Assembly (NCBI RefSeq): GCF_927798095.1
Contig: NZ_CAKMMF010000012.1
Span: 1-64,000 of the forward strand
DNA: 64,000 bases
Reading direction: 5' to 3'
Source: Paenibacillus plantiphilus
GTDB lineage: Bacteria > Bacillota > Bacilli > Paenibacillales > Paenibacillaceae
Shown: positions 41,819-50,736 of the stretch, in pieces
Numbering within the stretch: the first letter of the stretch is position 1
How the letters are laid out: each line of letters starts with the position of its first letter
Translations under genes and position numbers: made by a program
Notes under the pieces: model-generated
Seen by the model: only the letters and a program-made list of their open reading frames with translations
Database searches by the model: none
Told to the model about the DNA's origin: nothing

Positions 41819-43393
41819 ATGGATTTTTTTCAGCTGGATGCTGAACGGCTTCAAAGGATGGAGGGTGTGCTGGCTGATAGGATACCGCTGCATCTGCTGG
41901 AGCGGGGCTGGGACTATTACCGTCGTGACAAGGTGCTATCGGTTCAGGTGATGAATGGATCGGCGATTTATGGAACAGTGCGCGGGAGCGCGATGTATGC
42001 TGTTACGCTGGATGGAGATGAATTCAGCTACAGTACGTGCACTTGTCCATTCCATGGCTATTGCAAGCACATGGCTGCTGTTTTTTTTGCATATTATAAC
42101 GAAACGGGCAAGAGTCCTGATGAGGTGTACAATCGCCTTATTTATGGCGGTGAGCTGGTTTTTGTCGAAGCTGTTAAAAAGGAAACTGTTGTCAAGGAGA
42201 AGCCGTCGCGAACGCACGCTGCTGATTGGCTGGAGGAGATGGAGCGGCTGCATGGCGAGTCCTGGAGATTATGCCGGCATTCGCTTCATCCGCTGCAAAA
42301 TGTACTGACAGCGCTAAAGGCATTGTCGAAGGCATGGGATGAGCGCGTCCGGCGCATTCATTGGATGCATGCCATTCTATTCGTCGTTGAGCAGGCGGAG
42401 AAGGCTTATTCTGCAACAGACAGCTATAGCCGCTATTATTACGAAATGGCCTACACAAGGATGACAGAGCCTTGGATATCGCAATATTATGAGCTTGCGG
42501 AGGGGCTCGATCCCCATGCGCTGTCTATTGAGGAGCGCGAAGCCGTTGAGAGCCTGCTTCGATTATTTCATGGCCGGGATATGGATAGGGAAGTGCAGCT
42601 TCATCGATGGGAAGCGATGTATTTTGCCTTATGGTCGCGCCTGATTGCAGATGCAGAGTGGCGTGCAGAGGAAGAACGCTGGTTAACGGCCCAGCTGGAG
42701 GAGGCCAGGGCTGCGGGACGTCAGAGCTTCTTCTTCCCGATGGCAATTGCCTTTCTTGCTTTTGTAGATCAGCGTGATCTTGAAGCCATTGCTCTGCTCG
42801 AAGAGACGGTATTCAATCGAACGGTGCTGTTGGCATGCGACTGTGCGCTTCTTCGGTTGGAGGAGAACAATTGGACGAAGCTAAATAGCTGGATGAATTA
42901 TTTGTACGGCGGATTAGCTGTCGAGCGCAAATCCCGAGCTTTTGGACCTTTTCTGACGATGTGCCGGGCCGCCGACGAACGGCAGCCGGACAATCCGGCG
43001 TGGCAGCAGTATTTGATCGCTTTTCTGCCGAATTCCTATTCAGCACTGACTGACCATTGGGTGGAGAGGCAACAGTATGAGAAGTGGACAGACTTGCAGC
43101 TGCTGCTCGGAATTGAGCCTGAGGATCTTGATATTAGCGTTGTTCGCGAGATGGCCAAGATTGCGCCGCAGTCGCTTATACCGCTCTATCACCAGTCGAT
43201 CGATACCGCGATTCGTTCGCGCAATCGGCAAGGGTATCGGCATGCGGTGAAACAGATGAAGAAGCTGGAACGGCTGTATCGCGCGGAGAAGCAGCTGCAT
43301 AAGTGGAGTCGTTTTGTGGACGGTATCGTTCGCAAGCATCATCGATTGCGGGCGCTGCAGGAAGAGCTCTGGAGAGGAAAGATCATTACATGA
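41819..43393 (+). CDS. SWIM zinc finger protein
   Basis: The 524-residue protein starts at 41819. The SWIM motif C-x-C-x(n)-C-x-H is present as STCTCPFHGYCKHMAAVF at about residues 70-85. The rest is helical, rich in Trp, Arg and Glu, without another recognised domain. SWIM domains bind DNA or partner proteins. The following SNF2 helicase overlaps it by four bases, the pairing known from Bacillus ywqB-ywqA, so it is probably the targeting partner of that ATPase. Confidence 0.87.
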   Translation: MDFFQLDAERLQRMEGVLADRIPLHLLERGWDYYRRDKVLSVQVMNGSAIYGTVRGSAMYAVTLDGDEFSYSTCTCPFHGYCKHMAAVFFAYYNETGKSPDEVYNRLIYGGELVFVEAVKKETVVKEKPSRTHAADWLEEMERLHGESWRLCRHSLHPLQNVLTALKALSKAWDERVRRIHWMHAILFVVEQAEKAYSATDSYSRYYYEMAYTRMTEPWISQYYELAEGLDPHALSIEEREAVESLLRLFHGRDMDREVQLHRWEAMYFALWSRLIADAEWRAEEERWLTAQLEEARAAGRQSFFFPMAIAFLAFVDQRDLEAIALLEETVFNRTVLLACDCALLRLEENNWTKLNSWMNYLYGGLAVERKSRAFGPFLTMCRAADERQPDNPAWQQYLIAFLPNSYSALTDHWVERQQYEKWTDLQLLLGIEPEDLDISVVREMAKIAPQSLIPLYHQSIDTAIRSRNRQGYRHAVKQMKKLERLYRAEKQLHKWSRFVDGIVRKHHRLRALQEELWRGKIIT

Positions 43394-46300
43394 GAGGCTT
43401 TACGGGTTCAGAAAAGGTTGTTGTGGACGTATATTGGAAGGATGGAGAAGGCATCGTGCTTACAGTGCCGAATGCATCGAGCTTGGCGCATAGAGTGCGG
43501 CATCTGCTGTTCGCATGGCATGAGCCCTCCTGGTACGGAGCGGAAATCGAGGAACGGATAGAGGAGCGCTCCTTGGTCAAGGAGCTGCCGATGTCTCCGC
43601 TGTTGGCGCTGGATTATTTGGCCGCTCCAGAGCCGGTGCGTCTGGTTAAGGTCGAATGGAGCGAACGGGCCCTGCCCCTTATGGAGCTAGCCAAGCTGCT
43701 CCGAGAAGCATTATTGAACGGCTGGTACATGCCGGATTGGTCCGGCTGGTCTGAAGATACGAGAGCGTGGAAGCTTGCCGTGCCGGATACAGAGCCGGAT
43801 GCTACTGCCCGTCTGGATGAGCTTGCTCCCAGGCTGGAGGCACAGGGGGATAAAGGGGCAGTCAGACGCTGGCTCAGCCAAGCGGTGGAGGAGCTTATCG
43901 GGAACGACTCCACGATTGCTGCTTCATGGGCGAAGACGGTAGCGGATGCGGGCATCGGAGCTATGATGATGAAAGCTGCCGATGAAGAGGATTGGCTGGT
44001 GTCCATTGGGCTGAGGAAGGATCATAGTCCTTTTCGTGCCGCGCTTCAGCTGCTTGAACCGGATGATGAAGCGGGCTGGAGGCTTCGCCCTGCGATTCAG
44101 GACCGTGCCGAGGGCGGCAGCTGGGTGACGCTGGAGCGAAGCGCGGAGGCAGCATGGGACTGGCATGCGGATGGAGCGAGCTTCGGCATGCAGACAGGGG
44201 ATGCAGAAGCTTTTGCTGGCGAATCAGTGACAGCCTCTGCCAGGAAGCCGATGCCGCTTCGTTGGCAGCTCCCTGCCGAAGCGCCTGAAGAGTGGCGTTC
44301 TTACTTTGCGGAGCGGATGAGCAAGGAGGAGGCTAAATGGCTTGCGGCGCTGCCAGATTGGGTCGAATCCGAATCCGAATCCGAAGCCGGATTCGATTTC
44401 GAGCGGGCGGGAGATGGGATCAAGACAGAGCTGAGCGATGGCGAGGCTTGGGCTTTTCTTGAGGATGCCAGTGTGCGCCTGCTTGCATCAGGCTGCTCGG
44501 TGCTGCTGCCGGGCTGGTGGGAAGCGGTGCGCAGCCGCAAGATGCGGTTGAAGGCAAAGGTGAAATCTTCTGTAGGCTCGTCGGAGCAGCCGATGTTCGG
44601 TTTGAATCAAATCGTTGATTTCGATTGGAAGCTGGCAGTTGGCAATGTAGATATGACCGAAGCGGAGTTTATGCGGCTTGCGGAGGAGAATCGGCGGCTG
44701 ATGCGTGTCGGCGGCCAGTGGGTGCATCTGGACCCTGATGATGTGGATCGCATCCGCAAGTGGCTGAAGAAGGGCGGCAAGCGCGATTTCACAATGCGCG
44801 ATGTCCTTGAGATGCACCTGCGCGGCGGCTCTGAGCTGGAGACGGAGCGGGAGGATATGGAGGCGCTTGAGGCCGAGGTAGAGCTGAACGAGCATCTCGC
44901 CGCATGGATTGCCAAGCTGAACGAGTCTGCGGATCTCCCGCTTGTGGCGAAGCCGGAATCATTCCAGGGCGAGCTGCGGCCTTATCAGCTGCAAGGGGTA
45001 TCCTGGCTTGCTTTTCTGCGGAGATTCGGGCTTGGCGGCTGTCTTGCTGATGATATGGGACTGGGCAAGACGATTCAATTCACCGCCTATTTGCAGCATA
45101 ATATCGAGCAAGGCCACGGCCAGGGGCCATCGCTGCTGATCTGTCCGACCTCTGTCATCGGCAACTGGGAGAAGGAATTAGAGCGATTCGCGCCGAATCT
45201 GCGGGTGCTCGTTCATTATGGGCCCAAGCGCGATCGGGGCGAGGGCTTCGCGGCAGCGGCAGCGGAGGCGGATCTCGTTATTACTTCTTATGCTCTGACT
45301 CCGATAGATGAAGAGGAGTTATGCCAGGTTCAGTGGGATGTTGTTTGTCTGGACGAAGCGCAAAATATTAAAAACTACTACACGAAGCAATCCGGTGTCA
45401 TTCGGAAGCTGCCCTCGAATCATCGGGTAGCATTGACCGGTACGCCGATGGAGAACAGACTGACCGAGCTGTGGTCGATCTATGATTTCACGAATCCCGG
45501 TTATTTGGGCAGCCTGAATGAATTCCGCAAAGCGGTAGTAGCTCCTATTGAGCGGGAGAGGAACGCAGAGCTTATTAATGAGCTGCAGCGATGGGTGAAG
45601 CCGTTCATGCTTAGGCGGGTGAAAAAAGACCCAGCTATTCAGCTGGCGCTGCCAGACAAGAACGAAACCCGTACATACCTGTCGCTTACCGTCGAGCAGG
45701 GGACGCTCTATGAGAATATCGTCTCGGAGCTGCTCGGCAAGCTGGAGTCGCTGGGCGCTATGCAGCGTCGCGGACTTATTCTGTCTACGCTGACGAGACT
45801 GAAGCAGGTATGTGATCATCCTAACCTGCTGCTCAAGGAAGGCGTCAAGGATGCATGGGATCCTGAGCGCTCCAACAAAGTGCTGCGGGTGCTGGAGATG
45901 GTGGAGGAGATTGCTGCGGAGGGCGAGCGCTGTTTGATTTTTACCCAGTATGTTGATATGGGGGAGACGCTCAAGCGGCTGCTCGAAGAACGGCTTGAGC
46001 TGCCTGTGCCGTACTTGTATGGCGGGGTTCCGAAGGCTGCGCGGGATAAGATGATTCAGACCTTCCAGGATGAGGGGCAGCCGGGCTGCGCATTCGTGCT
46101 GTCGTTGAAGGCTGGCGGAACAGGATTGAATCTGACAGCGGCCAATCATGTCATCCATTTCGACCGCTGGTGGAATCCAGCTGTGGAGAATCAGGCGACC
46201 GACCGCGCGTTCCGTATCGGCCAGACGCGAAATGTGCAGGTGCACAAATATGTGACACTGGGCACGCTGGAAGAGCGAATCGACGATATGATCACGCGCA

Positions 46301-46413
46301 AGCAGACGCTGAATGATCAGGTAGTCGGACAGTCGGAGAACTGGATCACCGAGCTGTCGACCGACGAGCTGCGCGAGTTGTTCTCGCTGCGGAAGCACCG
46401 GCTTAAAGGGTAG
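43390..46413 (+). CDS. SNF2 family DNA-dependent ATPase/helicase
   Basis: The protein has 1007 residues from the ATG at 43390, coupled (ATGA) to the SWIM gene; GGAGAGG lies upstream. An N-terminal family-specific half (1-510) precedes the helicase core with CLADDMGLGKTIQ (Walker A), VVCLDEAQNIKN (Walker B), ALTGTPMENRLTE, SLKAGGTGLNLTAANHV and ATDRAFRIGQTRNVQVH. All catalytic motifs are intact. It should remodel protein-DNA or nucleic acid complexes rather than unwind long duplexes. Confidence 0.94.
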   Translation: MRGFTGSEKVVVDVYWKDGEGIVLTVPNASSLAHRVRHLLFAWHEPSWYGAEIEERIEERSLVKELPMSPLLALDYLAAPEPVRLVKVEWSERALPLMELAKLLREALLNGWYMPDWSGWSEDTRAWKLAVPDTEPDATARLDELAPRLEAQGDKGAVRRWLSQAVEELIGNDSTIAASWAKTVADAGIGAMMMKAADEEDWLVSIGLRKDHSPFRAALQLLEPDDEAGWRLRPAIQDRAEGGSWVTLERSAEAAWDWHADGASFGMQTGDAEAFAGESVTASARKPMPLRWQLPAEAPEEWRSYFAERMSKEEAKWLAALPDWVESESESEAGFDFERAGDGIKTELSDGEAWAFLEDASVRLLASGCSVLLPGWWEAVRSRKMRLKAKVKSSVGSSEQPMFGLNQIVDFDWKLAVGNVDMTEAEFMRLAEENRRLMRVGGQWVHLDPDDVDRIRKWLKKGGKRDFTMRDVLEMHLRGGSELETEREDMEALEAEVELNEHLAAWIAKLNESADLPLVAKPESFQGELRPYQLQGVSWLAFLRRFGLGGCLADDMGLGKTIQFTAYLQHNIEQGHGQGPSLLICPTSVIGNWEKELERFAPNLRVLVHYGPKRDRGEGFAAAAAEADLVITSYALTPIDEEELCQVQWDVVCLDEAQNIKNYYTKQSGVIRKLPSNHRVALTGTPMENRLTELWSIYDFTNPGYLGSLNEFRKAVVAPIERERNAELINELQRWVKPFMLRRVKKDPAIQLALPDKNETRTYLSLTVEQGTLYENIVSELLGKLESLGAMQRRGLILSTLTRLKQVCDHPNLLLKEGVKDAWDPERSNKVLRVLEMVEEIAAEGERCLIFTQYVDMGETLKRLLEERLELPVPYLYGGVPKAARDKMIQTFQDEGQPGCAFVLSLKAGGTGLNLTAANHVIHFDRWWNPAVENQATDRAFRIGQTRNVQVHKYVTLGTLEERIDDMITRKQTLNDQVVGQSENWITELSTDELRELFSLRKHRLKG

Positions 46414-46453
46414 GATGAGACTAAAGACTGCTTGGGAGTGAGGTGATGGCCAA

Positions 46454-46720
46454 TTGAAGGATCGTGGAACGATTCATGCGGGATCGGATAGTAAACCTGA
46501 ACCGGAGCTGGGAGATGCATCAGTATTAGAGTCAGCGTCAAAGGCTTCGGTTAAATCTCGTCGAGGTCGTCCGCCAGGCTCTTTGAAGTCAAGAGAGGAA
46601 TTGGCTCATGGGGAAGAATCGTTGCCGAATGACAAGATAGGTCCTGCTGATGCCGCGCCGCATTGGCAGGAATTCTATCGCTCTATTCGGGATGCGGTAG
46701 CAGGTATGCGATCAAAATAA
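46454..46720 (+). CDS. Small protein with AT-hook-like motif
   Basis: The protein has 88 residues and starts at a TTG nine bases after GAGGTG. The centre reads VKSRRGRPPGSLKS, an R-G-R-P AT-hook-like core that would fit the DNA minor groove. The C-terminus is a short amphipathic helix (WQEFYRSIRDAVAGM). It lies 40 bases after the SNF2 gene and may be co-transcribed with it. It has low complexity, so gene status rests on the start signal and the terminator directly behind it. Confidence 0.6.
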   Translation: MKDRGTIHAGSDSKPEPELGDASVLESASKASVKSRRGRPPGSLKSREELAHGEESLPNDKIGPADAAPHWQEFYRSIRDAVAGMRSK

Positions 46721-46721
46721 A

Positions 46722-46753
46722 GAAGGGACAGCTGAAATAAGCTGTCCCTTTCA
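46722..46753 (+). terminator. Terminator of the SWIM/SNF2 operon
   Basis: AAGGGACAGC (46723-46732) pairs with GCTGTCCCTT (46741-46750), followed by a short T run. Confidence 0.85.
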
Positions 46754-46783
46754 TTCTGTTGAGAAAGTCAATTCAGACATTCC

Positions 46784-47040
46784 CTGTAAGGCGGGAATTC
46801 CGCGTTACAGCTCGGAAAAGTGGAGCCAAGCACGCTGTAAGGCTGAAAAACCTTCTTACAAATGGCAAAGCGTCGTAAAAACGCTTCGACTATCGCTGTA
46901 AGGTGGAAAAATCGCGTTACAGCAAGGAAAAATAAAGCGAGTTGCGCTGTAAGGCTGAAAAACCTTCTTATAGATGACAAGCGCGTCGTAGAATTCCCTT
47001 CGGCTATCTATCGCGACAAAGCGGGAATACCGTGTTACAG
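46784..47040. repeat. Paired-hairpin repeat array (locus 2)
   Basis: Palindromes of the type CTGTAAGG-A-rich loop-CCTTCTTACAG recur. Their right arms start at about 46804, 46855, 46916, 46967 and 47034, spacings of 51, 61, 51 and 67. The alternating pattern matches the arrays at 10883 and 61872 although the bases differ. The gap from 46754 to 47197 holds no other feature. Confidence 0.85.
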
Positions 47041-47197
47041 CAGGGCTAGTACCGTAAGCTACGCTTGATATTCGAAATTCTAGCGACGGCTGATGCAGCC
47101 CCGCCCCACCGAGAAATGCACTTAGACTTTCTGAATAAACTAGGCTGTCCTTTTAGGACAAGCTGCCCCTTTAGTTATTTTATAAAGTCAACGCAAT

Positions 47198-48763
47198 TTA
47201 CTCGCTGGCGTTATTAATTGTAAGCAGCTTATTTGCCCCATTCCATTCGACTGTGCTGCCGAGAATTTCCGATACAAATCTTAATGGTACGTATGTTGTC
47301 CCGGATATCATTTGAGCAGGCATGCTGATATCAACCTCTTTTTCATTTACGGTAGCCTTTTGTTCCCCAAGAGTGATCTTAATGGTTATCGAATCTTTGG
47401 TAGCTGTAATGGTGTTCAGTTCACTGTCCCACAGCACCTGAGCTCCATGCGCTTCAAAAACTTCCCTCATGGGAAGAAGAATGACGTCGTTAATGCTCAT
47501 TGGCGGTCTGCCTAGAATAAGTTGAGTTCCATTATAGAAAACCTTCATATCCGGATTGGCTCTTATCGAGAAGCCATGAAGAGCATCATTGACTGAATAT
47601 TTCCGTATCGCATCCTCTGTTAATATGAGAAACTCATTATCTGATACTACCGCAATACTATATTTGTTACCTTTTAAATCGATATCGAACAGCCAGGATT
47701 CAGTTGATAGACTAGCGATTCTATACCGCCTGGATTCATGAAATGAATAGGTAACAATTGCGTAATTGTGGTTTTTCATCATACGAACGAAACTCCGCGA
47801 ATTTTCTATTAATGGGTATGTAAGAATTTGTTCCATCTTGTTGTTTTTATTTTTTTTAATGCCGGCATAGTGCTCTCCCCTCGCTTCAGTATAATAATCA
47901 CCATTGCTAACGAATATATGACCCGTCGCAAATATAGTCCCCGAAGTTTCTAGGATTAGTTTGCCTGCGGGATTATAGATATAGCTTTTGAAGTATCTTT
48001 TTCCATCAAACAAGCTTGTCCTTATCAGAAAAGAACCATCAGGGAGCATCTCTCCGCCCCAAGAAGATTCCTTACGGACGAATTGCCTTATTAACTTGAA
48101 CTTCTCATCCACATACTTAAAGGTAACGGTGGACCCTTTAGCAGAAACCACTAATAGATAACCTGGTCCGGCATCATTGACGGTTCCAATAATTTCTTTA
48201 TGCTTCTGTAATTTTCCGGTTTTATCGTAATAATAAATATTTGATTTGCCTTTTGACAGTGTGACCCCGATAAGTTGGTTGTTGCTTAATAGAAAATATC
48301 TGGTATCTATATTTTTTGAATTAGGTACAATGATTTTACGGGTCACTTTACCTGTCAAGGAATTAACAGACATCACTCCGGAACCATCTTCACTACGAAT
48401 TTTATAATAAATCATATCATCAGGCGATACATGGTCATGGTCAGCCTTACTTGCAATATCGTAGCCTAAATTCGTCTCCCATAGCAGTCGGCCCGTTGCT
48501 ATATCGATACATGCTAATACCGTCTCTCTGGAATTATTATAGTAATGGAAAAAAATCTTCTTGCCAGCAGGATCTGTAAAGCCATGTTCAGCTTTATATG
48601 CATCCTTGGCAGGTATTTTCCAATCCTCTGTTACATTAACTACTCTTTCATTAATAGTCACTTTTGGCGATTCTGAGATAGCCATTGTAGGATTAGAATC
48701 AATTAGAAGAAAAAAAGAAAAAATTAAGGTGATAAGTATTGATTTTTTTACTGTTTTTTTCAT
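47198..48763 (-). CDS. Secreted protein with beta-propeller-like region and C-terminal copper-amine-oxidase-like stalk domain
   Basis: The protein has 521 residues from the ATG at 48763, with GGGGG upstream. An N-terminal signal peptide (MKKTVKKSILITLIFSFFLL) is followed by about 370 residues of repeated strands with Trp and Tyr (ACIDIATGRLLWETN is PQQ-propeller-like). The C-terminal 110 residues form the stalk domain: PMSINDVILLPMREVFEAHG, VLWDSELNTITA and YVPLRFVSEILGSTVEW. Such stalks probably mediate attachment in Paenibacillaceae cell envelopes. It is A/T-richer than most neighbours. Confidence 0.85.
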   Translation of the reverse strand: MKKTVKKSILITLIFSFFLLIDSNPTMAISESPKVTINERVVNVTEDWKIPAKDAYKAEHGFTDPAGKKIFFHYYNNSRETVLACIDIATGRLLWETNLGYDIASKADHDHVSPDDMIYYKIRSEDGSGVMSVNSLTGKVTRKIIVPNSKNIDTRYFLLSNNQLIGVTLSKGKSNIYYYDKTGKLQKHKEIIGTVNDAGPGYLLVVSAKGSTVTFKYVDEKFKLIRQFVRKESSWGGEMLPDGSFLIRTSLFDGKRYFKSYIYNPAGKLILETSGTIFATGHIFVSNGDYYTEARGEHYAGIKKNKNNKMEQILTYPLIENSRSFVRMMKNHNYAIVTYSFHESRRYRIASLSTESWLFDIDLKGNKYSIAVVSDNEFLILTEDAIRKYSVNDALHGFSIRANPDMKVFYNGTQLILGRPPMSINDVILLPMREVFEAHGAQVLWDSELNTITATKDSITIKITLGEQKATVNEKEVDISMPAQMISGTTYVPLRFVSEILGSTVEWNGANKLLTINNASE

Positions 48764-48799
48764 TTCATGCCCCCATGTATTATTATATTTTTCCACTAC

Positions 48800-48828
48800 A
48801 TGGTATCTCTTGAAATTTGAACAGTCAA
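48800..48828 (-). promoter_or_regulatory. Promoter of the stalk-domain protein gene
   Basis: On the minus strand TTGACT (48828-48823) and TACCAT (48805-48800) are 17 bases apart, leaving about 30 bases of leader before the ATG. Confidence 0.55.
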
Positions 48829-48973
48829 GCTTTAATGTTACTATTTCTATATAAAGTAGAAGTAAGCAGAGCTTGCTTCTGATTGGATTACAAGAGTCAG
48901 GATATCGTAAGCGCATTCATAGAGAGAAAGGCTTATTTAACAACACGTTGATTATGAACACTTGACTTGAATT

Positions 48974-49025
48974 CCCCTTTCTTACAGCGTGTCACGCGTT
49001 ACTTTGCCTTGCTGTAAGAAGGGGG
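48974..49025. repeat. Solitary long hairpin related to the repeat arrays
   Basis: CCCCTTTCTTACAGC (48974-48988) pairs with GCTGTAAGAAGGGGG (49011-49025) with one mismatch and a 22-base loop. It contains the same CTTACAG/CTGTAAG core as the arrays and is the main feature of the gap 48764-49091. Confidence 0.75.
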
Positions 49026-49091
49026 AAACAAGATATAGATATTCCTGTATTCTACAGCGGCTGCTGGATGTGCAAAAAGCATAAGTACTGG

Positions 49092-49223
49092 TTAGCAGCA
49101 ACCGTCTTTGTTCTTCTTAGGCACTCCTGTTGGGGAATCTGCCTTCTTGTCGCCGAATTGATCAAGCCTGCCTGGGCTGGACGCTGGGCCGTCATTATCA
49201 GGTTTGCTGTTTCTTCCTGCCAT
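49092..49223 (-). CDS. Small 43-residue protein ending in Cys-Cys
   Basis: The ATG at 49223 is preceded on the minus strand by a perfect GGAGGTGAT. The protein begins MAGRNSKPDNDG, is rich in Asp, Lys, Pro and Gly, and ends KKNKDGCC. It has no hydrophobic stretch. The strength of the ribosome binding site makes translation likely. Two terminal cysteines could bind metal or form a disulfide. I do not recognise the family. Confidence 0.65.
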   Translation of the reverse strand: MAGRNSKPDNDGPASSPGRLDQFGDKKADSPTGVPKKNKDGCC

Positions 49224-49337
49224 TAGTATCACCTCCACCGTCTATAGGATGCAGCTGATGAGGTTACTTAATGCGTGACAAATTTTGCAGCTGAAAAGGG
49301 CGGGCATTGCCTGGGAAATGACGTGTCGCATAATAAA

Positions 49338-49371
49338 GGCGGCTGAACAGGGAATAACCTGCTCAGCCGCC
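49338..49371 (-). terminator. Terminator after the CBM21 gene
   Basis: GGCGGCTGAACAG (49338-49350) pairs with CTGCTCAGCCGCC (49359-49371), with one mismatch. On the minus strand it is followed by TTTATTATG. Confidence 0.75.
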
Positions 49372-49466
49372 GATTGTGCTTCAAAGTATAGGTAGTCGCA
49401 CTAATCTCATTTCTTGGACGCATCGTGCAGAACTAAGCGAATGGTCAGCCAGCCCTGCTGATGCGA

Positions 49467-50228
49467 TTATAAGGCTGTATACGTCGCGCCGTAGTTGTCA
49501 TCCACATAGGTGCTGCCGCCTACGGTGTATTCAATCTTGAACTTGACTGTACTGCCGCTAGGCACCGTGAACGAATAGTTCCAGTACTCGACCGTACCGA
49601 AATTGTTGGCCGCTCCAGCATAGGAGGCATAGCCGGTTTGAGTCGTCGTCCAGTTGTTTGTGGTATAGAGGATTTTTACTGTCTTGGCAAAAGCCAGATT
49701 TTTGACAATAGCACTGCCGTTGAAGTTGGTGCCGCTTGTCACCTGTCCGAAGTTGCTCTGCACATTCCGTGCGTTCAGAATGTAGGAGCTAGGTCCGAAG
49801 CTGTACGGCTCATTGTAGTAATCGGAGCCGCCATTATTGTCATAGTATGTCGACCCCGCCACGTTATACTCAATGTAAAACTTAATGAAGCTAAGACCGT
49901 GCAGTTCGGGGTTGGTGTTGTTCAGGGAGCTTGTGGCAACGGTGAATAACCATTTCTCATAAGAGCCGTTTGTCGGGCCGATATAGGTTGCGTTTTTTGA
50001 ATACCAGTTTATGTTGTTTGTTGTATAATGGACGGTCACTGTCTTGGTAGGGGCGATATTCTGAACTTCGACCTCTCCGCTGAATCCGACGTAACCATAT
50101 GCGCCAGTGTACAGTCCAGATTGAATGAGCCTCACTTCTCCGGCCGCGAATGCGGACCCCGCAAAAGCTACTCCCATAATCAATGTGAGCATAACGAAAC
50201 TGGTCAATAATTTTTTAATTGAATTCAT
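49467..50228 (-). CDS. Secreted protein with two tandem CBM21 starch-binding modules
   Basis: The 253-residue protein has a signal peptide ending near AFAGSAFAA. Two copies of a CBM21-like domain follow: residues about 40-145 (VEVQNIAPTKTVTVHYTT, then FIKFYIEYNVAGSTYYDNN) and about 155-253 (AIVKNLAFAKTVKILYTTNNW, then VKFKIEYTVGGSTYVDDN). CBM21 binds starch or glycogen and is usually joined to an amylase; here there is no catalytic domain. It may capture polysaccharide at the surface. A long 5' region precedes it. Confidence 0.85.
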   Translation of the reverse strand: MNSIKKLLTSFVMLTLIMGVAFAGSAFAAGEVRLIQSGLYTGAYGYVGFSGEVEVQNIAPTKTVTVHYTTNNINWYSKNATYIGPTNGSYEKWLFTVATSSLNNTNPELHGLSFIKFYIEYNVAGSTYYDNNGGSDYYNEPYSFGPSSYILNARNVQSNFGQVTSGTNFNGSAIVKNLAFAKTVKILYTTNNWTTTQTGYASYAGAANNFGTVEYWNYSFTVPSGSTVKFKIEYTVGGSTYVDDNYGATYTAL

Positions 50229-50689
50229 GTCATAATCCTCTCCTCTTTTTTAGATCATGGATTACTCAATAAATCTTCGGTTCATGAATCCGGTCCTTCT
50301 GCGCCGTCCCTCGGAAGGGCTCGGCTAATTCAGATATTCGCTACTGACAGCATCCTTTCTCATCTAAGATAGGTTCAGTAAATCATCATTCCTCCTTTCT
50401 CTCATGTATTGATATAACGCAAGTAAGGAAACTTTTGTATCCCAAATCGTTTCCTGCCTTCAATATACATTCGCTGATTAAATGTGTAAATAGTAGAAAG
50501 GTAGCATAATTTTGCATAAAAATTGTCGATAAATGTAAGTTGTAAGGGAGTATGCTCCTGGAAAGACTGGTGAAAAAGTCATGGTGTACGGTCGAGAGAA
50601 CTCTCTGCTCACTTGTTTATGGACAACAAATGGGAGGTAAGTGCCTGTTTGCCGCGAATCTCCCTTTCTATGATCTGACCCTATATTAT
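50229..50689. other. Long intergenic region with structured leader of the CBM21 gene
   Basis: This divergent gap of about 460 bases has no gene. Between 50303 and 50325 a hairpin pairs GCC..CCCT with AGGG..GGC around a TCGG/CCGA loop, next to a near-palindrome GGTTCATGAATCC at about 50279-50293. Read on the minus strand these would lie in the 5' leader of the CBM21 gene. I cannot match them to a known riboswitch class. Confidence 0.4.
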
Positions 50690-50698
50690 TGTTATAAT
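50690..50698 (+). promoter_or_regulatory. Extended -10 promoter of the GH18-like gene
   Basis: TGTTATAAT is a TGn-extended consensus -10 element, about 38 bases before the start codon. The -35 region is poor. Confidence 0.6.
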
Positions 50699-50736
50699 AG
50701 GAATCAGTCTATGAAACTATGAAATGACAAGGAGAT

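Noticed and set aside
45319-46398. 359-codon minus-strand frame within the SNF2 gene
   Set aside because: It is a shadow of the helicase gene, with no ribosome binding site and no recognisable motif.
50229-50400. Known riboswitch (c-di-GMP, c-di-AMP, guanidine) in the CBM21 leader
   Set aside because: The conserved core sequences of these classes are not present. Only a generic hairpin and a near-palindrome are seen.
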